A DNA stretch of 64,000 bases, from assembly GCA_021648845.1 (NCBI GenBank), contig JAKJHY010000022.1, positions 1-64,000 on the forward strand, given 5' to 3'. The stretch is from Mycobacterium sp. MBM. GTDB taxonomy: Bacteria; Actinomycetota; Actinomycetes; Mycobacteriales; Mycobacteriaceae. How positions within the stretch are numbered: position 1 is the stretch's first letter; the number at the start of each line of letters is the position of its first letter. Position numbers and translations under genes: made by a program. The notes beneath the pieces are model-generated. The model searched no databases, was not told the origin of the DNA, and saw only the letters and a program-made list of their open reading frames with translations. Below, one piece after another: positions 1 to 6,827 of this stretch.

Positions 1-1
1 T

Positions 2-398
2 CAGAATTCGGATTCCTTGCAGATCATCTTCCGGGAAGGCACGCCCGCCCGGGATCCACAGGTTCTGATCATTGCTCTTCTGGCCGGACGCGCCCCCACA
101 GCGGCATAGCTTCCCCATGCGCAACGCGCTGATGTCGGGCTACGGATTAGCCACCATCGTTGTGGAGGCAGGCGAGACGAGTGGAGCGAGAATTCAGGCG
201 CGACTAGCAGTTCAGCACGGTCGGCCTGTCATCTTGTCGGATATCGTTGTGGCGCGCAACGAATGGGCACGTGATCTCATGTTGCGCCCCGGTGTGCACA
301 TGGTGTCCAGCTTGAAAGAACTCGACCCGATTATGGACGACATCCAATCCGAGCCGCAGCGCACCGACGAGGCATTGCGGCAGCTCGCATTCCGGTGA
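2..398 (+). pseudogene. DprA/Smf-like Rossmann protein, 5'-truncated and probably frameshifted
   Basis: The readable part matches the C-terminal half of the DprA/Smf DNA-processing fold: FPMRNALMSGYG and VVEAGETSGARIQARLA are the usual nucleotide-binding and dimer-region signatures. The open frame is bounded by a TGA at 66-68, and its only start is a TTG at 72. Upstream, similarity seems to continue in another frame (2-63), joining FWPD near position 77, which suggests a one-base deletion around 72-80. The gene overlaps the next one by GTGA (395-398), so the two were an operon. DprA proteins load RecA on incoming single-stranded DNA; a stand-alone copy beside a phosphoribosyltransferase may do something else. 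The gene starts outside the window. Confidence 0.6.
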
Positions 399-1128
399 CG
401 GGGGCTGACGCTGCGCTTGCGCAGATTAAGCAGAGTCTCATCACGAACGCAGGTGGATACCTACGGAACACCGTTCCCATACCTGGTGAAACATGTATGA
501 AATGCCGCGGCTCCTGGATGAGAGAAGGCGATCACACCTGTTACGCCTGCGCGTTCAAGTATGACGCCAGCACCGCGGACATAGTTGGGTCAATGGTGTA
601 CGCCGTCAGCGGCTCTCAGAGTAATAAAATGATGCGGGCGTATAAGGACATCCCTCCGAGTGCGCAGATGCTGCAGAGGGTGACCTCGCTCGTATCCCTA
701 GGTGTGAGGGCGCACTTCGACTGCGCAAGTTCGCTCGTGGGTGCAACCCTCACCAAGTGGGCAACGGTCCCGTCGACGAAGACCGTTCCGTACGAACATC
801 CGCTCCACGCGAAAGTCTTGACACCGCTGCTCGGCGCGGAGCACGAGATCGTGGTGGTGGCGACCGAATCTGCAAAGGGTAAGTCAGAATCGGAACGACG
901 CGAGCTGGACACATCGATGTATGAGGTCAGATCCGAGGTACCCCCAACACACGGGTTCTTCTGATCGACGACACATGGACCACCGGTGGCCACATTCAGT
1001 CGGTCGCCAAAGCACTCAAGCAGGCAGGTGTCGAGAAGGTTGCCGCCTTGAGCGTCGCGCGCTACATGGACCAGAACGATCCAAAAACCAAGCGCGTACT
1101 GGTCCAGCAGATCAAGGATCGCCCCTAC
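395..1128 (+). pseudogene. ComF-like phosphoribosyltransferase, 5' part (frameshifted, split by IS21)
   Basis: The GTG start at 395 overlaps the dprA-like stop. Residues ~33-52 hold a CxxC...CxxC zinc-ribbon (CMKC and CYAC), as in ComF-type proteins. The PRPP-binding loop VLLIDDTWTTGGH lies at 952-990 but in a different frame from the N-terminal part. The change of frame falls near a run of five C at 940-944; one more C would give a continuous reading. The frame then continues to KDRPY at 1128, where the IS21 element enters; the last 18 codons reappear at 4279-4335. Both lesions make it a pseudogene unless the C-run is a sequencing error. Confidence 0.75.
1124..1128. repeat. IS21 target-site duplication, left copy (CCTAC)
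   Basis: CCTAC precedes the TGT end at 1129 and recurs at 4274-4278 directly after the ACA end at 4273. Removing one copy plus the element restores the phosphoribosyltransferase frame (KDRPY joined to NPDICPWTGDAC), which fixes the insertion boundaries to the base. Confidence 0.85.
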
Positions 1129-1182
1129 TGTCGCAGCTTCCTGAAAAGTAGACCGCTGAGGGTCCCGCAATGTTGACCCGCC
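1129..1182 (+). repeat. IS21 left terminal inverted repeat
   Basis: TGTCGCAGCTTC followed by CTGAAAAGTAGACC, then a second TTGACCCGCC submotif ending at 1182. Against the reverse complement of 4220-4273, about two thirds of the positions match with no gap. Confidence 0.75.
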
Positions 1183-1200
1183 CGGTGGTGTCTTGGAGGG

Positions 1201-2463
1201 ATGATCGCGGTGGAAGACTGGGCAGAGATTCGGCGGTTGCATCGGGCTGAGGGGGTGCCGATCCGGGAGGTTGCCCGCCGGTTGGGTATCTCTCGGAACA
1301 CGGTTCGCGCCGCTCTGGCCCGCGAGCGGCCGCCGCAATACGAACGCAGACCTCGCGGCTCGGTAGCCGATGCATATGAGCCGCAGATCCGGGTGTTGCT
1401 GGCCGAGTGGCCAAAGATGCCGGCTCCGGTGATCGCGGAGCGGATCGGTTGGCCGTACTCAGTCTCACCGCTTAAGAAGAAGCTGCAGAAGATCCGACCG
1501 GAGTATGTCGGGATCGACCCAGTGGACCGGTTTGTGTACAAACCTGGAGCTATCGCGCAGTGCGACTTATGGTTCCCCGCACCGGCGATCCCGGTTGGCC
1601 TGGACCAAGATCGCATACTGCCGGTGTTGGTGATGGTGTCGGGGTTTTCCCGCACGATCGGCGCGGTGATGATCCCGTCGCGCCAAGGCGGCGACATCTT
1701 GTCGGGCATGTGGTCGCTGATCTGCGGGTGGGGACGGGTGCCCAAAACCCTGGTTTGGGATCGCGAAGCAGCGATCGGCGGCACAGGTCGGGTCTCCACG
1801 GCAGCCTCTGCGTTCGCAGGCACGCTGGCCACCCGGATCCAGCTGGCGCCACCGCGCGACCCGGAGTACAAGGGCATGGTCGAGCGAGCCAACGGCTATC
1901 TAGAGACCTCGTTTCTGCCGGGCCGCACCTTCACCTCGCCAGCGGATTTCAATGATCAGCTCGCAGCATGGCTGGTAAGGGCCAACACTCGCACAGTCCG
2001 TGCGATCGGGGCGCGCCCAGTCGATAGGTTCGAGACGGACTGCCAGGGGATGCTGGCGCTGCCACCGATGGTGCCGCCAATCGGGCTCACCCATCGCATC
2101 CGGCTCTCACGTGACTACTACGTGCGCGTCGATGCGGTGGATTATTCAGTCGACCCCCGGGTGATCGGTCGGTTCGTTGACGTTAGCGCCTCATTGGAGG
2201 AGGTAACGGTCCGTTGCGACGGTCAGGTGGTGGCCCGGCACCCGCGGTGCTGGGCCGCTCATGCCACGATCACTGATGAGGCGCACGTCGGGATCGCTGC
2301 CGGGATGCGCGATGCCTTGACCGATCAGCGCCGCCGTCGGGCGGCTGTGACACGGCGTCATCATGATGGCCATCGGGTGGCGCTGCGCGCGCTGCCGGAC
2401 TACGACGCCCTGTTTGGTGTCGATTTCGACTCCGCCCCAACAACAGTGAGGAATAGTTCATGA
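1201..2463 (+). CDS. istA: IS21-family transposase IstA
   Basis: A 420-residue IstA. An N-terminal helix-turn-helix (residues ~10-40, GVPIREVARRLGISRNTVR) binds the terminal repeats. The rve/DDE integrase core follows, with a catalytic Asp in QCDLWF (~residue 121), a second in VWDREAAIGG (~183), and the DDE glutamate in MVERANGYLE (~225). The C-terminal Mu/IstA beta-barrel region includes YYVRVDAVDYSVDPR. Length is normal for the smaller actinobacterial IstA group. The ATG at 1201 follows GGAGGG. Its stop overlaps the istB start (ATGA), giving coupled translation. It looks intact. Confidence 0.93.
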   Translation: MIAVEDWAEIRRLHRAEGVPIREVARRLGISRNTVRAALARERPPQYERRPRGSVADAYEPQIRVLLAEWPKMPAPVIAERIGWPYSVSPLKKKLQKIRPEYVGIDPVDRFVYKPGAIAQCDLWFPAPAIPVGLDQDRILPVLVMVSGFSRTIGAVMIPSRQGGDILSGMWSLICGWGRVPKTLVWDREAAIGGTGRVSTAASAFAGTLATRIQLAPPRDPEYKGMVERANGYLETSFLPGRTFTSPADFNDQLAAWLVRANTRTVRAIGARPVDRFETDCQGMLALPPMVPPIGLTHRIRLSRDYYVRVDAVDYSVDPRVIGRFVDVSASLEEVTVRCDGQVVARHPRCWAAHATITDEAHVGIAAGMRDALTDQRRRRAAVTRRHHDGHRVALRALPDYDALFGVDFDSAPTTVRNSS

Positions 2464-3320
2464 CCCCTGTCGCCAAGTCTGCCAAGCCGCGGACCGTCGA
2501 CGCCAGTACACCGTTGCCAGCCGATACCCCGCCGCTGGCCTCAGTGCCCGCCGATGGGCTGCCGGCGCAGCTGGCCTATCTCACCCGGGTATTGAAGACC
2601 CCGACGATCGGACGCTGCTGGGAACCCTTAGCTGAGCAGGCCCGTGACGAGAACTGGTCACATGAAGAGTATCTGGCCGCGATCCTGCAACGCCAGGTCG
2701 CTGACCGGGAATCGGCCGGCACCACCATGCGGATCCGAACCGCGCACTTCCCGCAGGTCAAAACGCTGGAGGACTTCAACCTCGATCACCTACCCTCGCT
2801 GCGCCGTGATGTGTTGGCCCATTTGGCCACCGGCATGTTCGTGCCCAAAGCTGAGAACGTTGTCCTGCTGGGTCCTCCTGGTATCGGCAAGACGCACTTG
2901 GCGATTGGGCTCGGAGTCAAGGCCGCACATGCCGGCTACTCGGTGTTGTTCGACACCGCGAGCAACTGGATCGCCCGCCTCGGGGCCGCCCATCACGGCA
3001 ACCGGCTGGAGGCCGAGCTCAAAAAGATCCGCCGCTATAAACTGATCATCATCGATGAGGTCGGTTACATCCCATTCGACCAGGACGCAGCGAACCTGTT
3101 CTTCCAGCTGATCGCCTCCAGGTATGAGATTGGCTCGATCATGGTGACCTCAAACTTGCCGTTCGGGCGCTGGGGCGAGACCTTCTCCGATGACGTCGTG
3201 GCCGCAGCCATGATCGACCGCCTGGTCCACCACGCCGAAGTCTTGACCCTCACCGGGGACTCTTACCGGACCCGCACCCGCCGCGAACTCCTCGGCAAGA
3301 ACCGAACGAACAACAGCTAG
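2460..3320 (+). CDS. istB: IS21-family helper ATPase IstB
   Basis: A 286-residue AAA+ ATPase of the DnaC/IstB family that partners IstA in target-site selection. Walker A is LLGPPGIGKTHLAIGL (~residues 136-151) and Walker B is LIIIDEVGYI (~195-204). The N-terminal ~60 residues are a Pro/Ala-rich extension before the IstB N-domain. The ATG start lies within the ATGA overlap with istA. No frameshift or stop is seen, so the element could be active. Confidence 0.93.
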   Translation: MTPVAKSAKPRTVDASTPLPADTPPLASVPADGLPAQLAYLTRVLKTPTIGRCWEPLAEQARDENWSHEEYLAAILQRQVADRESAGTTMRIRTAHFPQVKTLEDFNLDHLPSLRRDVLAHLATGMFVPKAENVVLLGPPGIGKTHLAIGLGVKAAHAGYSVLFDTASNWIARLGAAHHGNRLEAELKKIRRYKLIIIDEVGYIPFDQDAANLFFQLIASRYEIGSIMVTSNLPFGRWGETFSDDVVAAAMIDRLVHHAEVLTLTGDSYRTRTRRELLGKNRTNNS

Positions 3321-3377
3321 AACCTTGCTCGTGGTTGGCTGACGGCCTGGCCAGATTGGCCTACCGGGTCGGCCTGC

Positions 3378-3935
3378 CTAGGCGGCACGGTCGAGCAAGG
3401 AAATGATGTTGCTGCGCAACAGATCTTCACTGACATGGGAGGTGATCAGTGCAGACGCCAACGGATCGCCACCCCGCAGAACCCCTAACAACAGGTGTTC
3501 GGAATCAATGGTGGAGTCATGATGGGCGACCGCTTCCCGGAGTGCGAGTTTGAGCGCTTCTTTGGCGGGCTTGCTGAAAGCAAGATTCCCGCGCCGAGAT
3601 CTGCTACCTGAGTCGCTCACCGCGTCGTCGAACGTTCCCTCACCGAACGTATGATTGATGCGCTCTCGCACACGGTGCAAATCGATTCCGATCGACTTCA
3701 ATGCGTCGGCGTCTGACTCGAATGATGCTCCGCTTGCGTTGGCGCCCAGTTGCTCGCGCACTGAATCGACGGTCATCCCCACCCCAGCAAGCTCATCCAA
3801 AAGCTCTCTGCTGGCGCTCTGCGCAATCCCGGCCACCAAGTGTTCAGGCCCAATCAGTTTGGCTCTGAGGTCTTTTGCTTCTTCCTGGGCCAAAACCACA
3901 GCCACACGGGCATGCCGGCCAAAACGTTCAAACAT
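3378..3935 (-). CDS. Clp N-terminal-domain protein (IS21 passenger)
   Basis: A 185-residue protein with two Clp-N (ClpA/ClpB N-domain) repeats: residues 1-63 (HARVAVVLAQEEAKDL, IGPEHLVAGI) and ~118-165 (FSKPAKEALKLALREA, IDSEHLLLGVL), joined by a polar linker. It has no AAA+ ATPase or Walker motif, so it is an adaptor-like or sensing protein, not an unfoldase. The ATG at 3935 follows a strong GGAGGAG. It lies four bases downstream of the HTH gene's stop, forming a two-gene operon within the IS21 ends. Stand-alone Clp-N proteins next to a small HTH protein are common in mycobacteria; their biochemical role is not known to me. Confidence 0.8.
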   Translation of the reverse strand: MFERFGRHARVAVVLAQEEAKDLRAKLIGPEHLVAGIAQSASRELLDELAGVGMTVDSVREQLGANASGASFESDADALKSIGIDLHRVRERINHTFGEGTFDDAVSDSGSRSRRGNLAFSKPAKEALKLALREAVAHHDSTIDSEHLLLGVLRGGDPLASALITSHVSEDLLRSNIISLLDRAA

Positions 3936-3939
3936 CGTG

Positions 3940-4152
3940 TCATCTCCTCCGGTTGTACTTCTGATGGACTGCCTGGCGACTAACCCCGAGAGCGTCGGCG
4001 ATCGCCTGCCAACTCCAACCCTGCGCACGCGCACTGCGAACGTGGATCGCTTCCAGCCGCTCCTGCAGCCGTTGCAGCGCAAGCACCGTACGCAAACCCA
4101 CCTCCGGGTCCTCACTGGACGCCGCGTCATCGAACGCATCGAGATCAGTCAC
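3940..4152 (-). CDS. small helix-turn-helix DNA-binding protein (IS21 passenger)
   Basis: A 70-residue protein with a C-terminal helix-turn-helix at residues ~45-66 (WSWQAIADALGVSRQAVHQK) and a basic tail. The frame is open back to a TTG at 4206, but the GTG at 4152 is preferred: a TTGACA/TACCTT promoter with 17-nt spacing (4187 to 4159) places transcription start at or near this GTG, so the mRNA is probably leaderless. Two palindromes overlap that promoter, so autorepression is likely. It is co-transcribed with the Clp-N gene. Confidence 0.7.
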   Translation of the reverse strand: MTDLDAFDDAASSEDPEVGLRTVLALQRLQERLEAIHVRSARAQGWSWQAIADALGVSRQAVHQKYNRRR

Positions 4153-4154
4153 AC

Positions 4155-4199
4155 TGTCAAGGTAGATTGACGGATTCCGTTTGTCAATCGAGATTGACA
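4155..4199 (-). promoter_or_regulatory. promoter and tandem operators of the HTH/Clp-N operon
   Basis: On the minus strand, -35 TTGACA is the complement of 4182-4187 and -10 TACCTT of 4159-4164, 17 nt apart. TGTCAATC at 4182-4189 and GATTGACA at 4192-4199 form a perfect palindrome with a 2-nt centre over the -35. A weaker copy of similar layout (TGTCAA...ATTGAC, 4155-4171) covers the -10. The two centres are about 28 bp apart. Confidence 0.6.
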
Positions 4200-4219
4200 G
4201 AGGCAATGTTCATCCCCAA

Positions 4220-4273
4220 GGTGGGTCAATTTCACGAGACCCGATGGGGGTCAATTTTGAGAAATCGTTGACA
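4220..4273 (-). repeat. IS21 right terminal inverted repeat
   Basis: It contains two GGGTCAATTT submotifs (4224-4233 and 4249-4258) and ends ...TTGACA at 4273. It pairs with 1129-1182 as the inverted terminal repeat. Confidence 0.75.
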
Positions 4274-4278
4274 CCTAC

Positions 4279-4335
4279 AACCCAGATATCTGCCCTTGGA
4301 CCGGCGATGCATGCCCACCACCCGCGAAGCCCTGA
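4279..4335 (+). pseudogene. phosphoribosyltransferase 3' remnant
   Basis: Codons from 4279 read NPDICPWTGDACPPPAKP then stop. This is the Cys/Trp-rich tail that would follow KDRPY at 1128 if the IS21 element and one CCTAC copy were removed. It shows the insertion happened in an existing gene. Confidence 0.75.
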
Positions 4336-4541
4336 GCCCGGTGCCGCGGAATTCCTTGCCGCCGCTGCTTGCTTGCAGGTTGGATGGAGCGAGTTGCGCT
4401 CGGATGTCAGTGTCTGGGCGCGAGGAATGTTCGCCCAGCGCGGGGTGAAACACGAGGTGAAGCAATCCCATGCCTCGACGCGAGCCGATCTCTGTGCGAG
4501 ATAATCCGTCGAGAGGCCAGCTTTAGGAGCGGAACAGTTCT

Positions 4542-4733
4542 CTAACCGTCGCTGTACCGATCGCGGGTGCGTTCAACGAGGACCACGGCGCTGATGAGGC
4601 CGTCGGCGTAGGCATCTTGGTCGGCGCGGGTCGGTGGGGTGCTTGAAGACCCCTCCAGTTGGGTGCTGGCGCGGACGGCGCTGATGATCTTCCTCCGTCT
4701 CGCTGCTTCACGATTTGCATTCACGCCCGCCAC
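4542..4733 (-). CDS. VbhA-like antitoxin-domain small protein
   Basis: 63 residues with a basic N-terminal helix (ANREAARRRKIISAV) and a C-terminal segment RADQDAYADGLISAVVLVER. This resembles the antitoxin VbhA family, where an acidic helix-turn-helix-like unit inhibits Fic AMP-transferases (usual pattern ...Y.xGxISxxELVExxRxRYG). No Fic toxin follows: downstream lie only ~200 bp of apparently non-coding DNA and then the broken phosphoribosyltransferase. It is either an orphan antitoxin or the surviving half of a deleted pair. The assignment rests on pattern similarity only. Confidence 0.4.
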   Translation of the reverse strand: MAGVNANREAARRRKIISAVRASTQLEGSSSTPPTRADQDAYADGLISAVVLVERTRDRYSDG

Positions 4734-4895
4734 CTCGATTCCGTCCCAACAGAGTAGGCGTCAGTCAGGCCTTGGTTCGACCAGGCCCCCCAGTGAATAC
4801 CGGCGGTCCTTCCAGGGAGCCGGTGACGGGGTTGCTGCCCAGTCCACGGTGAGCCACCAGACGGGTTCGCATCGGGGGAGGCGGACGCCTTAATG

Positions 4896-4909
4896 GCCCA
4901 ATTCTGGGC
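4896..4909. repeat. palindrome GCCCAATTCTGGGC, copy 1
   Basis: The arms GCCCA/TGGGC surround ATTC. The 12-bp core CCCAATTCTGGG recurs exactly 80 bp downstream, at 4977-4988. Confidence 0.5.
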
Positions 4910-4973
4910 AGTACGGCGCGCCCCAAAAATGAGGAGATTCCGCGTGACACGCAATTTCCCGCCAAAAGAGACG

Positions 4974-4991
4974 TTTCCCAATTCTGGGAAA
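4974..4991. repeat. palindrome TTTCCCAATTCTGGGAAA, copy 2
   Basis: The arms TTTCCCA/TGGGAAA surround ATTC. The core is identical to the copy at 4896-4909 while the flanking arm bases differ but stay complementary, which suggests a selected protein-binding site. Confidence 0.5.
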
Positions 4992-5137
4992 AGTGATGTC
5001 ATCCAGGGAAATTCGCGTCGCGGATCAATGCTGAACGGGTAACGCATCGGACTCGATGACCTTCGAGTCATGGCCATCAGAGGGCACCTGGTCTCACCAT
5101 CTCCGTCATCCAGTTTCCCGATGACAGGAGTGTGCTC

Positions 5138-5893
5138 GTGCCTACCAAACTGAAAACGAGACTGTCGGCCCCGGAACCGAGTGACGTGACTCTCGACCTT
5201 CGCCTGGAGTCGGGGGACGTTGCCCGCGTCGCTCTGTCGAGAGCGGAGCCAGCAATGTTGGATGCAGCGGTTCCGTGGCGAACGTTCCGCATGTACTACG
5301 GTCAGCCGCACTACTCCGGAACCTACTGGGCTGCCACCGAAACCGATCACGTGATCTACGAGTCACGTCTCGAGTTGTGCCGACTTCTCTTGGCGGACTT
5401 CGATTGCAACGTCAGTCATATTGTTGCGCAGCCCTTTCTGATGCGGGCCCGAGTAGACGGTGTTCGACGACGGCACATACCGGACTACTTCCTCAGAGCG
5501 GGCGCAGAGTCGATCGTTGTCGACGTCAAACCGAAGAACAAGCTCGATGACCCCAAGGTCGTCGAGACCTTCGCCTGGGTGCGCCAAGCCGTTGAGTCAA
5601 AGGGCTGGCGTTTCGAGGTCGCCAGTGAACCACCACCGGTGCTGATGGAGAACGTCCGCTTCCTCGCCGGCTACCGCCGCGCCCGCTACGTGTCAGCACC
5701 AGCCCTGAAAGAGCTGCGCGACCTCAAGCTCCACGGGGCCACCTTCGGCGATGCGCTCCGCCGCGTGCAGGCCTCGCCATTGCCCCTGGCGCGGGCTGCG
5801 TTGCTGCACATGCTCTGGAGCCACGAGCTGTCAACCGATCTCAACGCCGCCCTCACCGACCGCAGCGTTCTCACTGTGAGGACCAGATCATGA
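5138..5893 (+). CDS. tnsA: TnsA-like transposase endonuclease subunit
   Basis: About 251 residues matching the TnsA-like subunit of actinobacterial heteromeric (Tn7-like) transposases, which cuts the 5' ends of the transposon while TnsB cuts the 3' ends. The PD-(D/E)XK-type site is visible: YESRLE (Glu75), HIPDYFL (Asp116) and VVDVKPK (Lys131). The GTG at 5138 is preferred to the GTG at 5132 because AGGAG at 5127-5131 is then 6 nt away. Downstream at 6280 lies the partner tnsB, now truncated, so transposition cannot run from this copy alone. Confidence 0.75.
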   Translation: MPTKLKTRLSAPEPSDVTLDLRLESGDVARVALSRAEPAMLDAAVPWRTFRMYYGQPHYSGTYWAATETDHVIYESRLELCRLLLADFDCNVSHIVAQPFLMRARVDGVRRRHIPDYFLRAGAESIVVDVKPKNKLDDPKVVETFAWVRQAVESKGWRFEVASEPPPVLMENVRFLAGYRRARYVSAPALKELRDLKLHGATFGDALRRVQASPLPLARAALLHMLWSHELSTDLNAALTDRSVLTVRTRS

Positions 5894-6018
5894 CCCACGG
5901 CGCCAGAACCCAGCACAGGATCAGAGACTGGCTCCACTTGGACGCCAAAGTCTCACCCGCCCTGGGACAGTGCCAGCCGGCGCCAGTGCACGAAGTCCTC
6001 ACGATCACCACGCTATGA
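5890..6018 (+). CDS. 42-residue ORF overlapping the tnsA stop
   Basis: The ATG at 5890 overlaps the tnsA stop as ATGA, the coupling pattern used elsewhere in the window. The peptide (RTQHRIRDWLHLDAKVSP...) has no recognised domain. It could be a small accessory protein or the start of a decayed gene, because 6019-6279 carries nothing further that I can support. Confidence 0.25.
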   Translation: MTHGARTQHRIRDWLHLDAKVSPALGQCQPAPVHEVLTITTL

Positions 6019-6279
6019 CCGCGAGGATCTCGCTGACGACGATGCTCGAACGATACCGGGCCTCACCGTTCGGCACAGCCGGGATCTGCAAAGAACGCGC
6101 AAGATGAAACACTCTGCAATGCAGCTGATTCAACGGCATGTCGCACGCTTTGGCAGCCATTGAGGTTCGGTGTCCGCGTTGCCAACCGATGAGCTCGCAG
6201 TTGCGCGGGCACGCCCCGACTTCGCACGACCGATGACACAGCAGTCACGACCTTCGATACTCACAGTAAGGAACACCTC

Positions 6280-6827
6280 ATGAACGAGCACGCCAGCACC
6301 CGCATAGAGATCGGCGCCCGAGTGCGCTACGACGGCGAAACGCACACCCTCACCGAGCTACTGCCCACCGCTACCGGCACAGACGTAGTGCTCAGAACGG
6401 CCCGAGCCATCGTCCGGCTCTCACTGGTCACCCTGCTCGAAGATGTTCGAGCACACCTGATTCCGACTACAGCGGGGCCCTCACCCACAGATGACCTCGA
6501 CCCCGCCGCGGTGATACTGGGTTCCCTCGACAAAGCGCAGACCCGAGAGATCCGGCGTCGCTGCGACCACATCAGGGAGATGCTCACCGGATACCGGTCG
6601 GGTAGCGCCGCGCTCGCCCTGCCGCAGGAGCCGCGCCCGCAGTACGCCACCACCGAGCCGCTGCTGAACAGGTACGCCGCCAAAGCCCACGAACTCGGCT
6701 TCACGGTGCGACACGTCCGGCGGATGGCCAAGGCCTATAAGAGGGATGGAGAGGCTGGGCTGGCCTCGGCCCGGTGGCAAGGCAAGAGCAAGACAGACCC
6801 ACGGTGGGTGCAGACGGTCGTGTCCGG
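6280..6827 (+). pseudogene. tnsB: TnsB-like (Mu/rve) transposase, N-terminal fragment cut by IS256
   Basis: About 182 codons of the N-terminal part of a TnsB/TniA-type DDE transposase: an SH3-like start (IEIGARVRYDGETHTLTELL) and DNA-binding helices (LNRYAAKAHELGFTVRHVRR). The DDE catalytic core is absent. The frame runs into the IS256 left end at 6828, and the other side of IS256 (8260 on) does not continue it, so IS256 insertion was followed by a deletion or rearrangement. The ATG at 6280 follows AAGGA. Confidence 0.65.

Larger units (their letters stand above)
1129..4273 (+). mobile_element. IS21-family element with HTH and Clp-N passenger genes
   Basis: The 3,145-bp element starts TGT and ends ACA, is flanked by CCTAC duplications, and encodes overlapping istA and istB. 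The 54 bp at each end (1129-1182, 4220-4273) form imperfect inverted repeats aligning without gaps, each with two copies of a GACC/TGACCC-type submotif as expected for IS21 multiple terminal repeats. About 950 bp between istB and the right end hold two genes on the opposite strand, so this is an IS with cargo. It sits inside a phosphoribosyltransferase gene, whose 3' end resumes at 4279. Confidence 0.85.
4734..5137. other. non-coding stretch upstream of tnsA (candidate Tn7-like left end)
   Basis: No convincing gene was found. The stretch contains two CCCAATTCTGGG palindromes and other AATTTCCC/GGGAAATT-like repeats (4951-4960, 5004-5011). Tn7-like elements carry TnsB-binding repeats at the end nearest tnsA, so this may be the element's terminus, but I could not fix a TGT end. 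Confidence 0.35.

Noticed and set aside
4309..4504. Plus-strand ORF overlapping the phosphoribosyltransferase tail
   Set aside because: No domain, no clear ribosome-binding site, atypical composition.
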